DNA of 64,000 nt from PALSA-911 sp963743035 (GCA_963743035.1 CAVUOB010000018.1:682001-746000); one strand, 5' to 3'. Positions 34,141 through 42,864 are shown, counted from the first letter of the stretch. A program made the numbers and translations. The notes: generated from the sequence alone by a model not told the origin.

Positions 34141-34346
34141 GTTTTCGGCGATACCGGAAACCGGCAGAGACAGTGATGACCGAACAGGAATATGCCGCCA
34201 AGCTGGCGGAGGTGGATCGGCTGTTGAACGATCCCACCGTGCCGATGGTGGCCGAGCGTGTCTGGATACTGCTTGCCGATCTGTCCTCCTTTCTGCCGGT
34301 TGGCCTGAAATCCCGGGCTCCATCGGCAGCGGGTCCGGTCTCCTAG
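34137..34346 (+). CDS. Small conserved hypothetical protein
   Basis: 69 residues from the ATG coupled to the 24-aa peptide, or 56 from the ATG at 34176. Core MTEQEYAAKLAEVDRLLNDP with VPMVAERVWILLADLS is an amphipathic helical pair. No named domain recognised. Confidence 0.55.
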   Translation: MSFRRYRKPAETVMTEQEYAAKLAEVDRLLNDPTVPMVAERVWILLADLSSFLPVGLKSRAPSAAGPVS

Positions 34347-34400
34347 CGTTCCGGCCAATGGCCGGGCTGGCCGGATCCGGCGGGCTTGCCGGTTGCGGCG

Positions 34401-34425
34401 GGAACTTTTGCCCGTGAACCGCGTT
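34401..34425 (+). promoter_or_regulatory. EcfG-type promoter
   Basis: GGAAC, 16 bases beginning TTTT, CGTT. The entericidin ATG is 81 bases downstream. Confidence 0.7.
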
Positions 34426-34505
34426 ATGGAGTGTACGCCTGATCCGGATCGCGGATCAGGAAATCCCGGGCCGGGCTCGGCCCCAAACCCAATGAAAGCA
34501 GAACA

Positions 34506-34658
34506 ATGCCAAAGAACATCCTTCTGATCGCCACCTTTATCGCACTGGTCGGTGCGATGCCGCTGCTGGCGGCCTGCCACACGACAGCCGGCGCCGGAGA
34601 GGACATCTCCAAGACGGGCCAGGCTATCCAGAACTCGGCCGACAAGCACGCGCCGTAA
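34506..34658 (+). CDS. Entericidin-family lipoprotein
   Basis: 50 residues: lipoprotein signal ATFIALVGAMPLLAAC, then HTTAGAGEDISKTGQAIQNS ending in ADKHAP. The short amphipathic tail after the acceptor Cys with GAGxDI-x-GxAI is the entericidin A/B pattern, membrane-active lipoproteins induced in stationary phase. Behind an EcfG-type promoter, in line with stress-phase expression. Confidence 0.87.
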   Translation: MPKNILLIATFIALVGAMPLLAACHTTAGAGEDISKTGQAIQNSADKHAP

Positions 34659-34739
34659 CCGCCGGCAGGCTACGTCAACCCAGGATGCGCGTCCCGCCGA
34701 TCTAAGGCGCGCATTCGAGACCGGAAAGGAAAACCTACC

Positions 34740-35204
34740 ATGCGTAGACCCAGCCTCGGCGCCGTCGCCGTTATTCTCGTAGCGGCGCTCCCGGCATTCG
34801 CCCAGACGAGCGGGGTCACGAGCGACACCGGCGCGCGGCCTGGAAACGAGATCGGAACCGGCAATTCCCTGCCGAAATCGGACAAGGCGAGCAACATCAA
34901 CGCCTCGGATTCCCGCTCGCAATACGCGCCGAACTTGCCCGCGCCGCCGATCGGCGAGAATGCCGCTCCGCGCGATTACCTGCTCGCGGCGCGTGCGTCG
35001 CTGGCCGCCGGCAAGACCGGCATGGCGCAGCAATCGCTGGAAATGGCGCAGACGCGGCTGCTGGACCGCTCTGTGCGGCCCTCGCAGATCGACGAGCCCA
35101 GCCGGAACGCGCAGGTGCAGCGGATCGAGGACGCGCGCCAGGCCCTGGGCAACGGCAACATCCCGCTGGCCATGCAGATCATCGAGAGCACGCTGGGGCC
35201 GTAG
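34740..35204 (+). CDS. Exported hypothetical protein
   Basis: 154 residues with signal peptide AVAVILVAALPAFAQ, a Ser/Asn-rich disordered segment (TGNSLPKSDKASNINASDS), then a helical region (ARASLAAGKTGMAQQSLEMA, RLLDRSVRPSQIDEPSRNAQ) and LAMQIIESTLGP. The last part looks like a single TPR-like helical pair. AAAGGAAAA precedes the ATG. No family name; last gene of the stress island. Confidence 0.7.
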   Translation: MRRPSLGAVAVILVAALPAFAQTSGVTSDTGARPGNEIGTGNSLPKSDKASNINASDSRSQYAPNLPAPPIGENAAPRDYLLAARASLAAGKTGMAQQSLEMAQTRLLDRSVRPSQIDEPSRNAQVQRIEDARQALGNGNIPLAMQIIESTLGP

Positions 35205-35232
35205 TCGCCCCGGTTTTTACCCGACAGCTTGC

Positions 35233-36432
35233 TTACACGGCGGCTTCCCGGCGGAGTTCGGCGATCTGCTCGGGCGTATAGCCGATCTCCGCCAGGATCG
35301 CGTCGGTATGCTCGCCGAGGGCCGGCGGCGGCGCGTCGATGCGCGCGCCGCCATGGGCGAGCTTGAACGCCGCCAAGGGCACGCTGAAGCCGCCTTCCAC
35401 GCCCGGCGCGCCGTCATGGCGGTGGACGACATTGCGCGATTGCAGCTGTGGGTCGGCGAGGGCTTCGCGCATCTGGCGCACCCGCCCGGCGGGCACATGC
35501 CTGGACTGGAAATATTCCTCCCATTCGGCCGCCGTCCGGGTCATCAGGATATCGGCGATCACGGTGAATTCGCGGGCACTGTCGGCGTCGCGCTCGTCGT
35601 TGCTGTTTTTCGCCATGTCCGGCCGGCCGATTGCGGCCCAGAAGCGCTTCTGCTGGCGGACATTGCTGGCGCCCAGCATCACCATACCGTCCTTGGTGGG
35701 GTAGGCGCTGCTGGTGGAGTAGTGCTGCTTGTTGCCGTGCGGGCGCGGGTGCACACCGTTGCGGGTGAAACCGGTCACGTGCGAGCTCATCAGGATGACG
35801 GCGACATCCAGCATCGCCATGTCCACCCGTTGCCCGCGGCCGGTCTTTTCCCGCTGGAACAGCGCGGTGGCGAGCGCGAAGGCGCCCATCGTGCCGGTGG
35901 CGTAGTCGATCACCGGGGAGCCGAATTTGACCGGATTCACGTCTTCCGTGCCGGTCATGGCCATGATGCCGGAAGTTGCCTGGATCACGTGGTCATAGGC
36001 GGTCATCTGCCCGCGCGGGCCGTCCTGGCCGAAGGCGGACATGGAGGCGTAGATCAGCCTGGGATTGATCGCCGACAGCACGTCGTAGCCCAGACCCAAT
36101 GCCTCGAAGGCGCCGGGGCGGTAGTTCTCTACCAGCACGTCAGCGGTGGCGACCAGCTTCTTCAGCACCTCCCGCCCGGCCTCGGTCTTCAGGTCGAGCG
36201 TGATCGAGCGCTTGTTGGAGGCCTGCGTCAGGAATCCGGTGCCCATCAACTGGTGGTTGAGGTCGTTGTCGGTGCCGGAATCGCGGCTCTGGTCGGGTTC
36301 GGTCGGATGTTCGATCTTGATCACGTCAGCGCCGAACAGGCCGAGCTGGTAGGCCGCGAAGGGGCCGGCAAGGACATGGGTGATGTCGAGAATACGGACG
36401 CCCTCGAACGGACGCGTGCCGGGTGTGCTCAT
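35233..36432 (-). CDS. CaiB/BaiF family III CoA-transferase
   Basis: 399 residues, normal for the family. N-terminal VRILDITHVLAGPFAAYQLG, GADVIKIEHPTEPDQSRDSG, NKRSITLDLKTEAGREVL and VENYRPGAFEALGLGYDVL, with the catalytic Asp region around SPVIDYATGTMGAFALATAL. Moves CoA between acids such as formyl-, succinyl- or oxalyl-CoA and an acceptor. Start at 36432 chosen from the family start. Divergent from an enoyl-CoA hydratase, suggesting a shared acyl-CoA pathway. Confidence 0.9.
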   Translation of the reverse strand: MSTPGTRPFEGVRILDITHVLAGPFAAYQLGLFGADVIKIEHPTEPDQSRDSGTDNDLNHQLMGTGFLTQASNKRSITLDLKTEAGREVLKKLVATADVLVENYRPGAFEALGLGYDVLSAINPRLIYASMSAFGQDGPRGQMTAYDHVIQATSGIMAMTGTEDVNPVKFGSPVIDYATGTMGAFALATALFQREKTGRGQRVDMAMLDVAVILMSSHVTGFTRNGVHPRPHGNKQHYSTSSAYPTKDGMVMLGASNVRQQKRFWAAIGRPDMAKNSNDERDADSAREFTVIADILMTRTAAEWEEYFQSRHVPAGRVRQMREALADPQLQSRNVVHRHDGAPGVEGGFSVPLAAFKLAHGGARIDAPPPALGEHTDAILAEIGYTPEQIAELRREAAV

Positions 36433-36523
36433 GGTGCTTCCTCCTGAATTGTCCCGACGGTGCCGGCTTGTCCGGGGGGCGTCAACACGCTTGGATGGGG
36501 CCAACCATGCGGAAGGAAACGCC

Positions 36524-37294
36524 ATGCCCGTCAAGATGATCGTAGAAGGTGCCGTCGCCAAGGTGGTGCTGAACCGGCCGGAGAAGCTGAATGCCCTGAC
36601 CTGGGAGATGCGCGAGAAGATGCGCGACTACTTCCATGAGATCCGGTTCAACGACGACATCCGCGCGGTGATCGTCACCGGCGAAGGCCGTGCATTCTGC
36701 GCCGGCGCGGATGTGGACCGGATGGGCGATGCCGACATCAAGGCGGGACGCTTCCGCCTGCAGCGCGGCAGTCACAGCGTGATCCGCCATCTGCACGCGA
36801 TCGAGAAGCCGACCATCGCGGCGGTCCGCGGCCACGCCGTGGGCATCGGCTGGTCGCTGGCGCTGGCCTGCGACATCACGGTGGCGGCGGAGGATGCCAG
36901 GTTCTCCCAGATCTTCCGCCGGATCGCGCTGGCGCCGGATGGCGGCGCGATCTGGTTCCTGAACCAACGGCTGGGCATGAACCGCGCCAAGGAATTGGTG
37001 TATTCCGCGCGCATCGTCGAGGCCGAAGAGGCGCTGAGCCTGGGGTTGGTGAACTTCGTCGTGCCGGGCGACGAACTGATGGCCCGGGCCGAAGCCCTGG
37101 CCGCGGATTACGCGTCGGGCCCGACCTTCGCGCTGGGATTGGCGAAAAAGCTGTTCCACATGGCGAATGGCAGTCTGGAGGACTATCTGGAGATCGAGAA
37201 CATGGTGCAGCCGCAACTGAACCACAGTGCCGATCATCAGGAAGGCAAGGCGGCATTCCGGGAGAAGCGGAAGCCGAATTACCAGGGCCGCTGA
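36524..37294 (+). CDS. Enoyl-CoA hydratase/isomerase family protein
   Basis: 256 residues, crotonase fold: VVLNRPEKLNALTWEM, oxyanion-hole segment GRAFCAGADVDRMGDAD and second oxyanion loop GHAVGIGWSLALACDITVAA. The second catalytic Glu position is replaced (LAPDGGAIWFLNQRLG), so isomerase, hydratase or hydrolase activity cannot be told. GGAAGGAAAC precedes the ATG. Divergent from the CoA-transferase. Confidence 0.87.
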   Translation: MPVKMIVEGAVAKVVLNRPEKLNALTWEMREKMRDYFHEIRFNDDIRAVIVTGEGRAFCAGADVDRMGDADIKAGRFRLQRGSHSVIRHLHAIEKPTIAAVRGHAVGIGWSLALACDITVAAEDARFSQIFRRIALAPDGGAIWFLNQRLGMNRAKELVYSARIVEAEEALSLGLVNFVVPGDELMARAEALAADYASGPTFALGLAKKLFHMANGSLEDYLEIENMVQPQLNHSADHQEGKAAFREKRKPNYQGR

Positions 37295-37313
37295 ACGGCT
37301 CCCGGCCGGTCCG

Positions 37314-37715
37314 TCAGTCCTTCGCTTCCGGTTCGGCCGTGCGGTGCCAGGGCCAGCGGCCGTCGATTTCCAGCACCAGGGTCCAGCTCAGGAAGGTGCG
37401 CACCAGAACCAGCCCGGCCAGCACGCCGAGGCTGGTGAAGGTGGGTTCCAGCGCCACGGTCTTGACGATGTCGGCGGCGACCAGGATTTCCAGCCCCAGC
37501 AGCAGCGTGCGGCCGACCCGGACCCGGTAGGTGTCGTAATGCCCTTCCCAGGACAGGGTGCGGATGAAGGCGCTGGTCGACCAGAAAATGCCAAGCACGA
37601 TCACCAGCACGCCGAACACATCGATTGCCACGCCGATGATCCGGATCCAGTGTCCGGCAATGGCTTCGATCGTGACGAGTTCGATGGCGGTCTGTTCCAT
37701 GGTCGGCGCTTCCAT
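37314..37715 (-). CDS. DUF1622 membrane protein
   Basis: 133 residues with three hydrophobic helices (IRIIGVAIDVFGVLVIVLGI; TLLLGLEILVAADIVKTVAL; LGVLAGLVLVRTFLSWTLVL) and the family motif YRVRVGRTLLLGLE. Function unknown. The ATG at 37715 is used; upstream in-frame sequence is GC-rich and unlike the family. Confidence 0.8.
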   Translation of the reverse strand: MEAPTMEQTAIELVTIEAIAGHWIRIIGVAIDVFGVLVIVLGIFWSTSAFIRTLSWEGHYDTYRVRVGRTLLLGLEILVAADIVKTVALEPTFTSLGVLAGLVLVRTFLSWTLVLEIDGRWPWHRTAEPEAKD

Positions 37716-37832
37716 GACGGGATCATCCCGATGTCGTATCGCATGTGGGCGGAAGGGATGGCAAACCACATGCCGGGCGGCTGCGCCAGATCCGATGGCC
37801 GGGCCCAAGTCAACCGACAGGCCCAAACGAAA

Positions 37833-37859
37833 CGAGGCGGCGCCACCGGCGCCGCCTCG
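37833..37859 (-). terminator. Hairpin after SDR gene
   Basis: Perfect 12-bp stem CGAGGCGGCGCC/GGCGCCGCCTCG with a 3-base loop, 25 bases past the SDR stop; on the minus strand it is followed by TTTCGTTT. Confidence 0.65.
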
Positions 37860-37883
37860 CTTTCCTAAGCCATTACGAAGGGA

Positions 37884-38798
37884 TCAGATCGCTTCCCACG
37901 CATACACGTCGCGGGTGCGCTCCAGCGGCGTGAAGCTGTTCTTCACTGCCGGGAACCAATGATCGGCGAGGTCGCGCGGCGTCCAGCCGGTGCTGCGGTG
38001 CATGATCCGGATCGGGCGCGGCTGGTTGTAGAGATAGATCTCGTTGCCGCGCGCGCCGACGATCTGGCCGGACATGCCGTTGGCCGCGTCCGATGCCAGG
38101 AACGTCGCCAGCACCGCCACCTGGTCCGGCCGGGTCTTGGCCGCACGCGCCTGCAGCGCCGCCTCGTCCTGGCCGGGGATGCTCTCGATCATGCGGCTGA
38201 ACGCATGCGGGCCGATGCAGTTGGAACGGATGTTGTAGCGCTGCATGTCCATCGCGATGGAGCGCGACAGGCCGGCGATGCCGAGCTTGGCGGCGGCGTA
38301 GTTCGCCTGGCCGACGCTGCCGATCAGGCCGGAGGTGGAGGTCATGTGCACGAAGGCGCCCGACAGCTGCTTGCGCATATGCGGGATCGCGGCGCGGCTG
38401 ACATAGAAGGCGCCGTAGAGATGCACCTTCATCACCATGTCGAATTCCTCAGGCGACATGTAGTGGAACATGCGGTCGCGCAGGATGCCGGCATTGTTCA
38501 CGACGATGTCGATCTGGCCGAATTTGTCGATCGCAGTCTGCACGATGTTCTGTGCGGCGGCCCAGTCGGCGACGCTGTCGGTGTTGGCGACCGCCTGGCC
38601 CTGGCCGTGCTGCGCCTCGATCTCCGCAACCACCTGCTGGGCCGGGGACTGGTCGAAGCCCTGTCCGTCTACCGCGGCGCCGACGTCGTTGACGACGACC
38701 TTGGCGCCCTCGGCCGCCATGGCCAGCGCCATCGCGCGGCCGATCCCTCGGCCCGACCCGGTGACGACAGCAACCTTACCTTCAAGCATTCCAGCCAT
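37884..38798 (-). CDS. SDR-family oxidoreductase (hydroxyacyl-CoA dehydrogenase-like)
   Basis: 304 residues. TGSGRGIG near 12, VNDVGAAVDGQG, NNAG near 100, catalytic TSTSGLIGS and YAAAK. The long form and the NDVG motif after the cofactor site resemble the dehydrogenase domain of multifunctional peroxisomal-type beta-oxidation enzymes. Probably acts on a 3-hydroxyacyl-CoA. Divergent from a hydroxyisobutyrate-dehydrogenase-like gene. Confidence 0.88.
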   Translation of the reverse strand: MAGMLEGKVAVVTGSGRGIGRAMALAMAAEGAKVVVNDVGAAVDGQGFDQSPAQQVVAEIEAQHGQGQAVANTDSVADWAAAQNIVQTAIDKFGQIDIVVNNAGILRDRMFHYMSPEEFDMVMKVHLYGAFYVSRAAIPHMRKQLSGAFVHMTSTSGLIGSVGQANYAAAKLGIAGLSRSIAMDMQRYNIRSNCIGPHAFSRMIESIPGQDEAALQARAAKTRPDQVAVLATFLASDAANGMSGQIVGARGNEIYLYNQPRPIRIMHRSTGWTPRDLADHWFPAVKNSFTPLERTRDVYAWEAI

Positions 38799-38917
38799 GG
38801 TGTTTCCCCTCTGTTTGGCACTGACGCCAACTTGGCCGAAGAATGCTCCGGGCTCAACCCTGCACCATCATTCCAGATGTGCAGCGGGCACAGGGGCGCG
38901 GCGATGGGGAGGACGGC

Positions 38918-39808
38918 ATGGATCTCGGGTTTCTCGGTCTCGGCAACATGGGCGGCGCGATCGCCGAGCGGCTGGCGGATGCCGGCGCGCGGCTGCATGT
39001 GTTCGATCCGAATCAGGCCGCGGTAGCGGCATTCATAGACCGGGGGGCCAAGGCCTATGCCTCTCCCGTCGCGGTGGCCAGCCAGGCGCCGGTGGTGTTC
39101 GCCTGCCTTCCATCGGCGGCGATCAGCGCCAGGGTGGCCGGGGAGCTCGCCGAGCAGACCGGTGCCATGAAGATCTATGTGGAGATGTCCACGATCGGCA
39201 GCCGCGCGCTGCAGGGCATCGCCGAGTCGTTGAACGCGTGCGGCGTCCAGGTGGTGGACAGCCCGATCAGCGGCGGTCCGAAGGGTGCCAGGGCCGGTAC
39301 GCTGTCGGTGATCACCGCCGGGCCGGCCGATGCGGTGGCGGCGGTCCGGCCGTGGCTGGAGAAGATCGGCAAGACCGTGTTCGTGCTGGGCGAGAAGCCC
39401 GGTCAGGCGCAGCTGATGAAGCTGGTCAACAACCTGATGAACGCCGCCAACATGGCCACCGCGTTCGAGGCGCTGGTGCTCGGCGCCAAGGGCGGACTGG
39501 ACGCGGACATGATGGTGCAGGTGGTCAACGCATCTTCCGGGCGCAGCGCGGCGACCGAGACCAAGGTGCCGCAATCCGTGCTGACCGGCAGCTTCGATTA
39601 CGGTGCCCGGCTGGCGATCATGTACAAGGACGTGGTGCTGGGCCTGCAGGAGGCGGAGGATCTGGGCGTGCCGATGTGGGCACATGAAACGATCGGCCAG
39701 CTCTGGCGCTTCGCGATGACCGAGGGGCGCGGCGAGGATGATTTCACCTCGTTGATCCGGACGATGGAAGGCTGGGCAGGGGCGCAGGTGCGGAGTTCCC
39801 GCGTGTAG
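38918..39808 (+). CDS. NAD(P)-dependent beta-hydroxyacid dehydrogenase (3-hydroxyisobutyrate dehydrogenase family)
   Basis: 296 residues. Opens MDLGFLGLGNMGGAIAERLA, the cofactor motif; substrate motif DSPISGGPKGARAGTL; catalytic Lys in LMKLVNNLMNAANMA. Oxidises a beta-hydroxyacid to its semialdehyde. The 3' end overlaps the convergent cyclic-nucleotide-binding gene by 65 bases, both frames being clearly coding. Confidence 0.9.
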   Translation: MDLGFLGLGNMGGAIAERLADAGARLHVFDPNQAAVAAFIDRGAKAYASPVAVASQAPVVFACLPSAAISARVAGELAEQTGAMKIYVEMSTIGSRALQGIAESLNACGVQVVDSPISGGPKGARAGTLSVITAGPADAVAAVRPWLEKIGKTVFVLGEKPGQAQLMKLVNNLMNAANMATAFEALVLGAKGGLDADMMVQVVNASSGRSAATETKVPQSVLTGSFDYGARLAIMYKDVVLGLQEAEDLGVPMWAHETIGQLWRFAMTEGRGEDDFTSLIRTMEGWAGAQVRSSRV

Positions 39809-40505
39809 CCTCCGCCACCCCAGGCCGGGCATTGGCCGCCGCCAGGCGTTGCTCCGCCGCCTGCAGGTTCTGGAACAGCCGGCTGGCGGCGAGCTGCATG
39901 AAATAGAAGCCGAAATCCGGATTCTGGAAATACAGCATCTTCACCTGGTCATAGGTGATCGCCAGCAATTCGCCGCTTTCGACGCATTCCAGGGTCTGGG
40001 TTCGCCGTCCATCGGGCGCCAGCAGGCCAAGCTCGCCGACGAAGACGCGGGGCGGCAGCTCGATGCCGGTCTCCTTCAGACGGTAGCGGCCGGCCGCCGT
40101 GTAGAACAGGCGGTCGGCGATGTCGCCCTTGTGAAACAACACCTCTCCGGCGCGGCAGGTCTGCCGGCGCATATAGGGACGCAACCAGTCCATGGTCCTG
40201 TTCCCCTCGGCGGCGGTGCGAACCCGGCGCACCAGCTTCACCATCTGCCAGAGCCGCACGACGTTGAGCGGGAACAGCGCCAGATGCAGCACCATCATCG
40301 GATACAGCGCATCCAGCAAGCCATAGGCGATGAAGCACAGATTGCTCAATGCGCCGAGCGCGCGCAGCGGGATCATCGTCGTGTTGAAGAATGAGACCAC
40401 GATCAGGATGCCGCCGGCATAGCCGGCGATATCGCCCCAGCTGGTATGGGTCCGGGAATACGCCAAAGCGGCCTCGAAAGCGGTGACCAGCGTGTTCCAG
40501 TGCAT
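39744..40505 (-). CDS. Membrane-anchored cyclic-nucleotide-binding protein
   Basis: 253 residues. Three hydrophobic helices (residues ~27-95: YAGGILIVVSFFNTTMIPLR, FIAYGLLDALYPMMVLHLAL) are followed by a Crp/PKA-type ligand domain (~113-225): GEVLFHKGDIADRLFYTAAG and the phosphate-binding cassette FVGELGLLAPDGRRTQTLEC with Glu and Arg in place. There is no helix-turn-helix, so it is a membrane sensor rather than a transcription factor. An HD/phosphodiesterase-like gene lies 154 bases upstream on the same strand. Confidence 0.83.
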   Translation of the reverse strand: MHWNTLVTAFEAALAYSRTHTSWGDIAGYAGGILIVVSFFNTTMIPLRALGALSNLCFIAYGLLDALYPMMVLHLALFPLNVVRLWQMVKLVRRVRTAAEGNRTMDWLRPYMRRQTCRAGEVLFHKGDIADRLFYTAAGRYRLKETGIELPPRVFVGELGLLAPDGRRTQTLECVESGELLAITYDQVKMLYFQNPDFGFYFMQLAASRLFQNLQAAEQRLAAANARPGVAEATRGNSAPAPLPSLPSSGSTR

Positions 40506-40659
40506 CCCAGGCTCTCCACTCTACACGCTTCAGATCCATCCCGCCCGCGCGGGATCGGGGCCGTTTCCCGGGCCAGCATTTCCCCCGCCCAGAATTTTCC
40601 CCGGCAGGGACACCCGCGCTGTTCGCCCGCGCATCCAGGGCCAGATCAGCCGGGGGGCG

Positions 40660-41667
40660 TCAAGCCGTACGGATCGGTGCGGTGACCGGCGGCTGCCGGC
40701 CGCTGCTCGTCTGCAGCATCGCCGCGGCGAAGGCGCGCACCGCCCGGCGCGGCGCCAGGCGGTCCAGCAGCGCCGCGCCCGCTTCCGGCCGGGGCGTGGC
40801 GCCGTACCACACGGCCACCTGGCGGAACGCCATGACCTGGCTGACATACAGGCGCAGCAGCCCGAGCTCGATGGCGGAATCGCTGAGATAGTCGTGCAAT
40901 TGCAGGAAGGTGATGCGCCCGGTGAAGCTGGACGGATCGAGCGGCGGGGAGCCTGGCTTGCCCGCCCATTCCGCCGCCAGGGCATGGCCGAGCCGGCAGC
41001 CCAGGCCGGGCATCAGGCTGGTCAGCACATCCGCTTCGCTGGCCATCAGATGCATCGCCGCCCAGCCGGACTGGCTGTAGCCGGCCCGCTCCAGCTCCGC
41101 CGCACGGGCCTTGTTGGCGCGCACCAGGGGCAGGGCCGTGGCCATGACGACGCCGCGCAGCGCCAGGCAGTCCTCGGCCTGCACGCCGACCGACGCGGCG
41201 ATGGCGACGATCGCATCGGCGGCCAGCTTCTCCAGCGCCCCGCTCTGGTCCCAGGACCCGTCATGGCCGTAGTCGTGGCCGACCATCGCCACCACACCCA
41301 GCACTGCCTGGTGCAACGAAATCGCGCCGCGCTCGCGGGCGATGGCGCAGAGCCAGCCCATGGCCAGCGTCGCTTCCACGAAATGGTGGCGGTTGTGATA
41401 GGGCAGTTCCGCCCGTCCGGCGCGGGCGACGCGCGCCGCCTCGGCATCCACCGCCGCGGCGATGGCGAGGCCGGCCTCGTAAAGCAGGCGCTGGCGCGGA
41501 TCGGCCTCCGCCAGGCTGCCGCCGACATGCGCGTAGGCACTGCAAAGTGCTGCGCGCAGATCGGGCATCGAGTGCCGCATGGCCAGGAAACGCCGTTCGA
41601 TGGCGCGCATCCCGTCGCCCGGGTCCGGCAGGGTCGGCGCGACCGCCGTTACGGATTGGAAGGACAA
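40660..41667 (-). CDS. HD-type/cyclic-nucleotide phosphodiesterase-like hydrolase
   Basis: 335 residues, cytosolic, all-helical. Metal-site motifs YHNRHHFVEA (His91, His94/95) and GHDYGHDG (His131, Asp132, His135) match the H-N-x2-H and H-D-x2-H-x-G pattern of class I cyclic-nucleotide phosphodiesterases and HD hydrolases. Family not certain. The next gene downstream encodes a membrane cyclic-nucleotide-binding protein, which supports, but does not prove, cAMP/cGMP as substrate. Confidence 0.65.
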   Translation of the reverse strand: MSFQSVTAVAPTLPDPGDGMRAIERRFLAMRHSMPDLRAALCSAYAHVGGSLAEADPRQRLLYEAGLAIAAAVDAEAARVARAGRAELPYHNRHHFVEATLAMGWLCAIARERGAISLHQAVLGVVAMVGHDYGHDGSWDQSGALEKLAADAIVAIAASVGVQAEDCLALRGVVMATALPLVRANKARAAELERAGYSQSGWAAMHLMASEADVLTSLMPGLGCRLGHALAAEWAGKPGSPPLDPSSFTGRITFLQLHDYLSDSAIELGLLRLYVSQVMAFRQVAVWYGATPRPEAGAALLDRLAPRRAVRAFAAAMLQTSSGRQPPVTAPIRTA

Positions 41668-41842
41668 TACCAGATCCTCACGGGAAACGATGGTCGCGGC
41701 GGACGGTCGAATACGCCCATGATCTGTTTGCGTCCCATCCGAACCGTCACATCCAACCGCCCCGCGAGCAGAACTAATGCCGATATCGATTTAGCACCGA
41801 TCCCGGGACGTGTCTTGTCCGAAAAGAAAGCGGCGCGCGGAT

Positions 41843-41914
41843 ATCGACGGTGCGGTGCACCATGATATTGACGGTGTGGTGCACCATGATACCGACGGTG
41901 CGGTGCACCAGGAT
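41843..41914. repeat. Tandem repeat, 24 bp x3, each with a GGTGCACC palindrome
   Basis: Three contiguous 24-bp units (41843-41866, 41867-41890, 41891-41914) of the type ATCGACGGTGCGGTGCACCA plus TGAT, differing at a few positions. Each carries GGTGCACC. They lie in the 274-bp spacer upstream of the HD hydrolase and downstream of an SDR gene. The rest of this spacer shows nothing recognisable. Confidence 0.8.
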
Positions 41915-41941
41915 CGCCGCGCCGGGTGGCCAGATTGCCGG

Positions 41942-42808
41942 CTAGATCTGCGAGTAGCCGGAGCCGGTGATTTCCACCCCGCGCCCGGAGGCGTGCTCGA
42001 TCAGTCCATACTCCTTCAGGATCTGCTGGCTGTAGGTGACCCGTCCGTTCACCGTCCCGGCCGGCTCGCTGGCCAGCAGCAATGCGGCGCGCGCCATGTA
42101 GGAAGGCGGCTCGCCCTTCGGGTCGTGCATTCCCTCCACCAGCTTGTGGTGCACCGTGCCTGGGGTCGGCACCACGCGGGAAGGGGAAAGCGCGGTGACG
42201 GCGATACCTTCGCAATGCGAAACCTCCTGCGCCAGACCCTGGGTAAAACGTTCGAGCGCCGCTTTGGTTGCGCCGTACAGCACGCCGCCGCGCACCGTCT
42301 CGTCCTGGTACGGTCCGCGGCCGGGGCCGATGGCGGCACCGGAGCTGATGTTCACGATGGCGCCGCTGCGGCGCGGGATCATGTCCTCCAGCACCGCCTT
42401 GGACAGGATGAACGGCCCGTGCACGTTCACCGCGAAGGCGCGTACCCAGCGGCTGGTCGGGTATTCCGAGGTGGGAATGTAGTAGTTCAGCGCGGCATTG
42501 TTCACGAGGATATCGACCGGGCCGTACAGCGCGCGGGCCTGCTGCACCAGCGCCAGGCATTCCGCCTCGCTGGATACGTCGGCGGTGACCGCGCTGGCCT
42601 GGCCGCCTTTGGCGCGGATGGTTTCGACGGTGCGCGACAGCGAGCCTTCCAGCATCCGGTGATCGCCTTCGTTCAGCGTGCGGGCGGCGCAGACCACGCG
42701 CGCGCCCTCGGCCGCGAACAGCTCGGCGATGGCCTGGCCGATCCCACGGCTGGCGCCGGTGACGATGGCAACCTTGCCCGCGAGCTTGCCGGAAGCGCTG
42801 TCCGCCAT
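41942..42808 (-). CDS. SDR-family oxidoreductase
   Basis: 288 residues. TGASRGIG near 18, VVCAARTLNEGDHRMLEGSL (Arg suggests NADP preference), NNAALNYY, Ser in NISSGAAIG and YGATK. C-terminal part longer than usual. Start 42808 taken; an ATG at 42826 is possible. Substrate unknown. Divergent from dctA. Confidence 0.87.
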   Translation of the reverse strand: MADSASGKLAGKVAIVTGASRGIGQAIAELFAAEGARVVCAARTLNEGDHRMLEGSLSRTVETIRAKGGQASAVTADVSSEAECLALVQQARALYGPVDILVNNAALNYYIPTSEYPTSRWVRAFAVNVHGPFILSKAVLEDMIPRRSGAIVNISSGAAIGPGRGPYQDETVRGGVLYGATKAALERFTQGLAQEVSHCEGIAVTALSPSRVVPTPGTVHHKLVEGMHDPKGEPPSYMARAALLLASEPAGTVNGRVTYSQQILKEYGLIEHASGRGVEITGSGYSQI

Positions 42809-42864
42809 GTTCTGTATCCTCCCCATCCCCTTCCGCCATGCGCGGGCAGGTCTTGCCCCGCACT

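Noticed and set aside
41843..41914. CRISPR array
   Set aside because: Repeats are contiguous with no spacers, only three copies, and no cas genes are present in the window.
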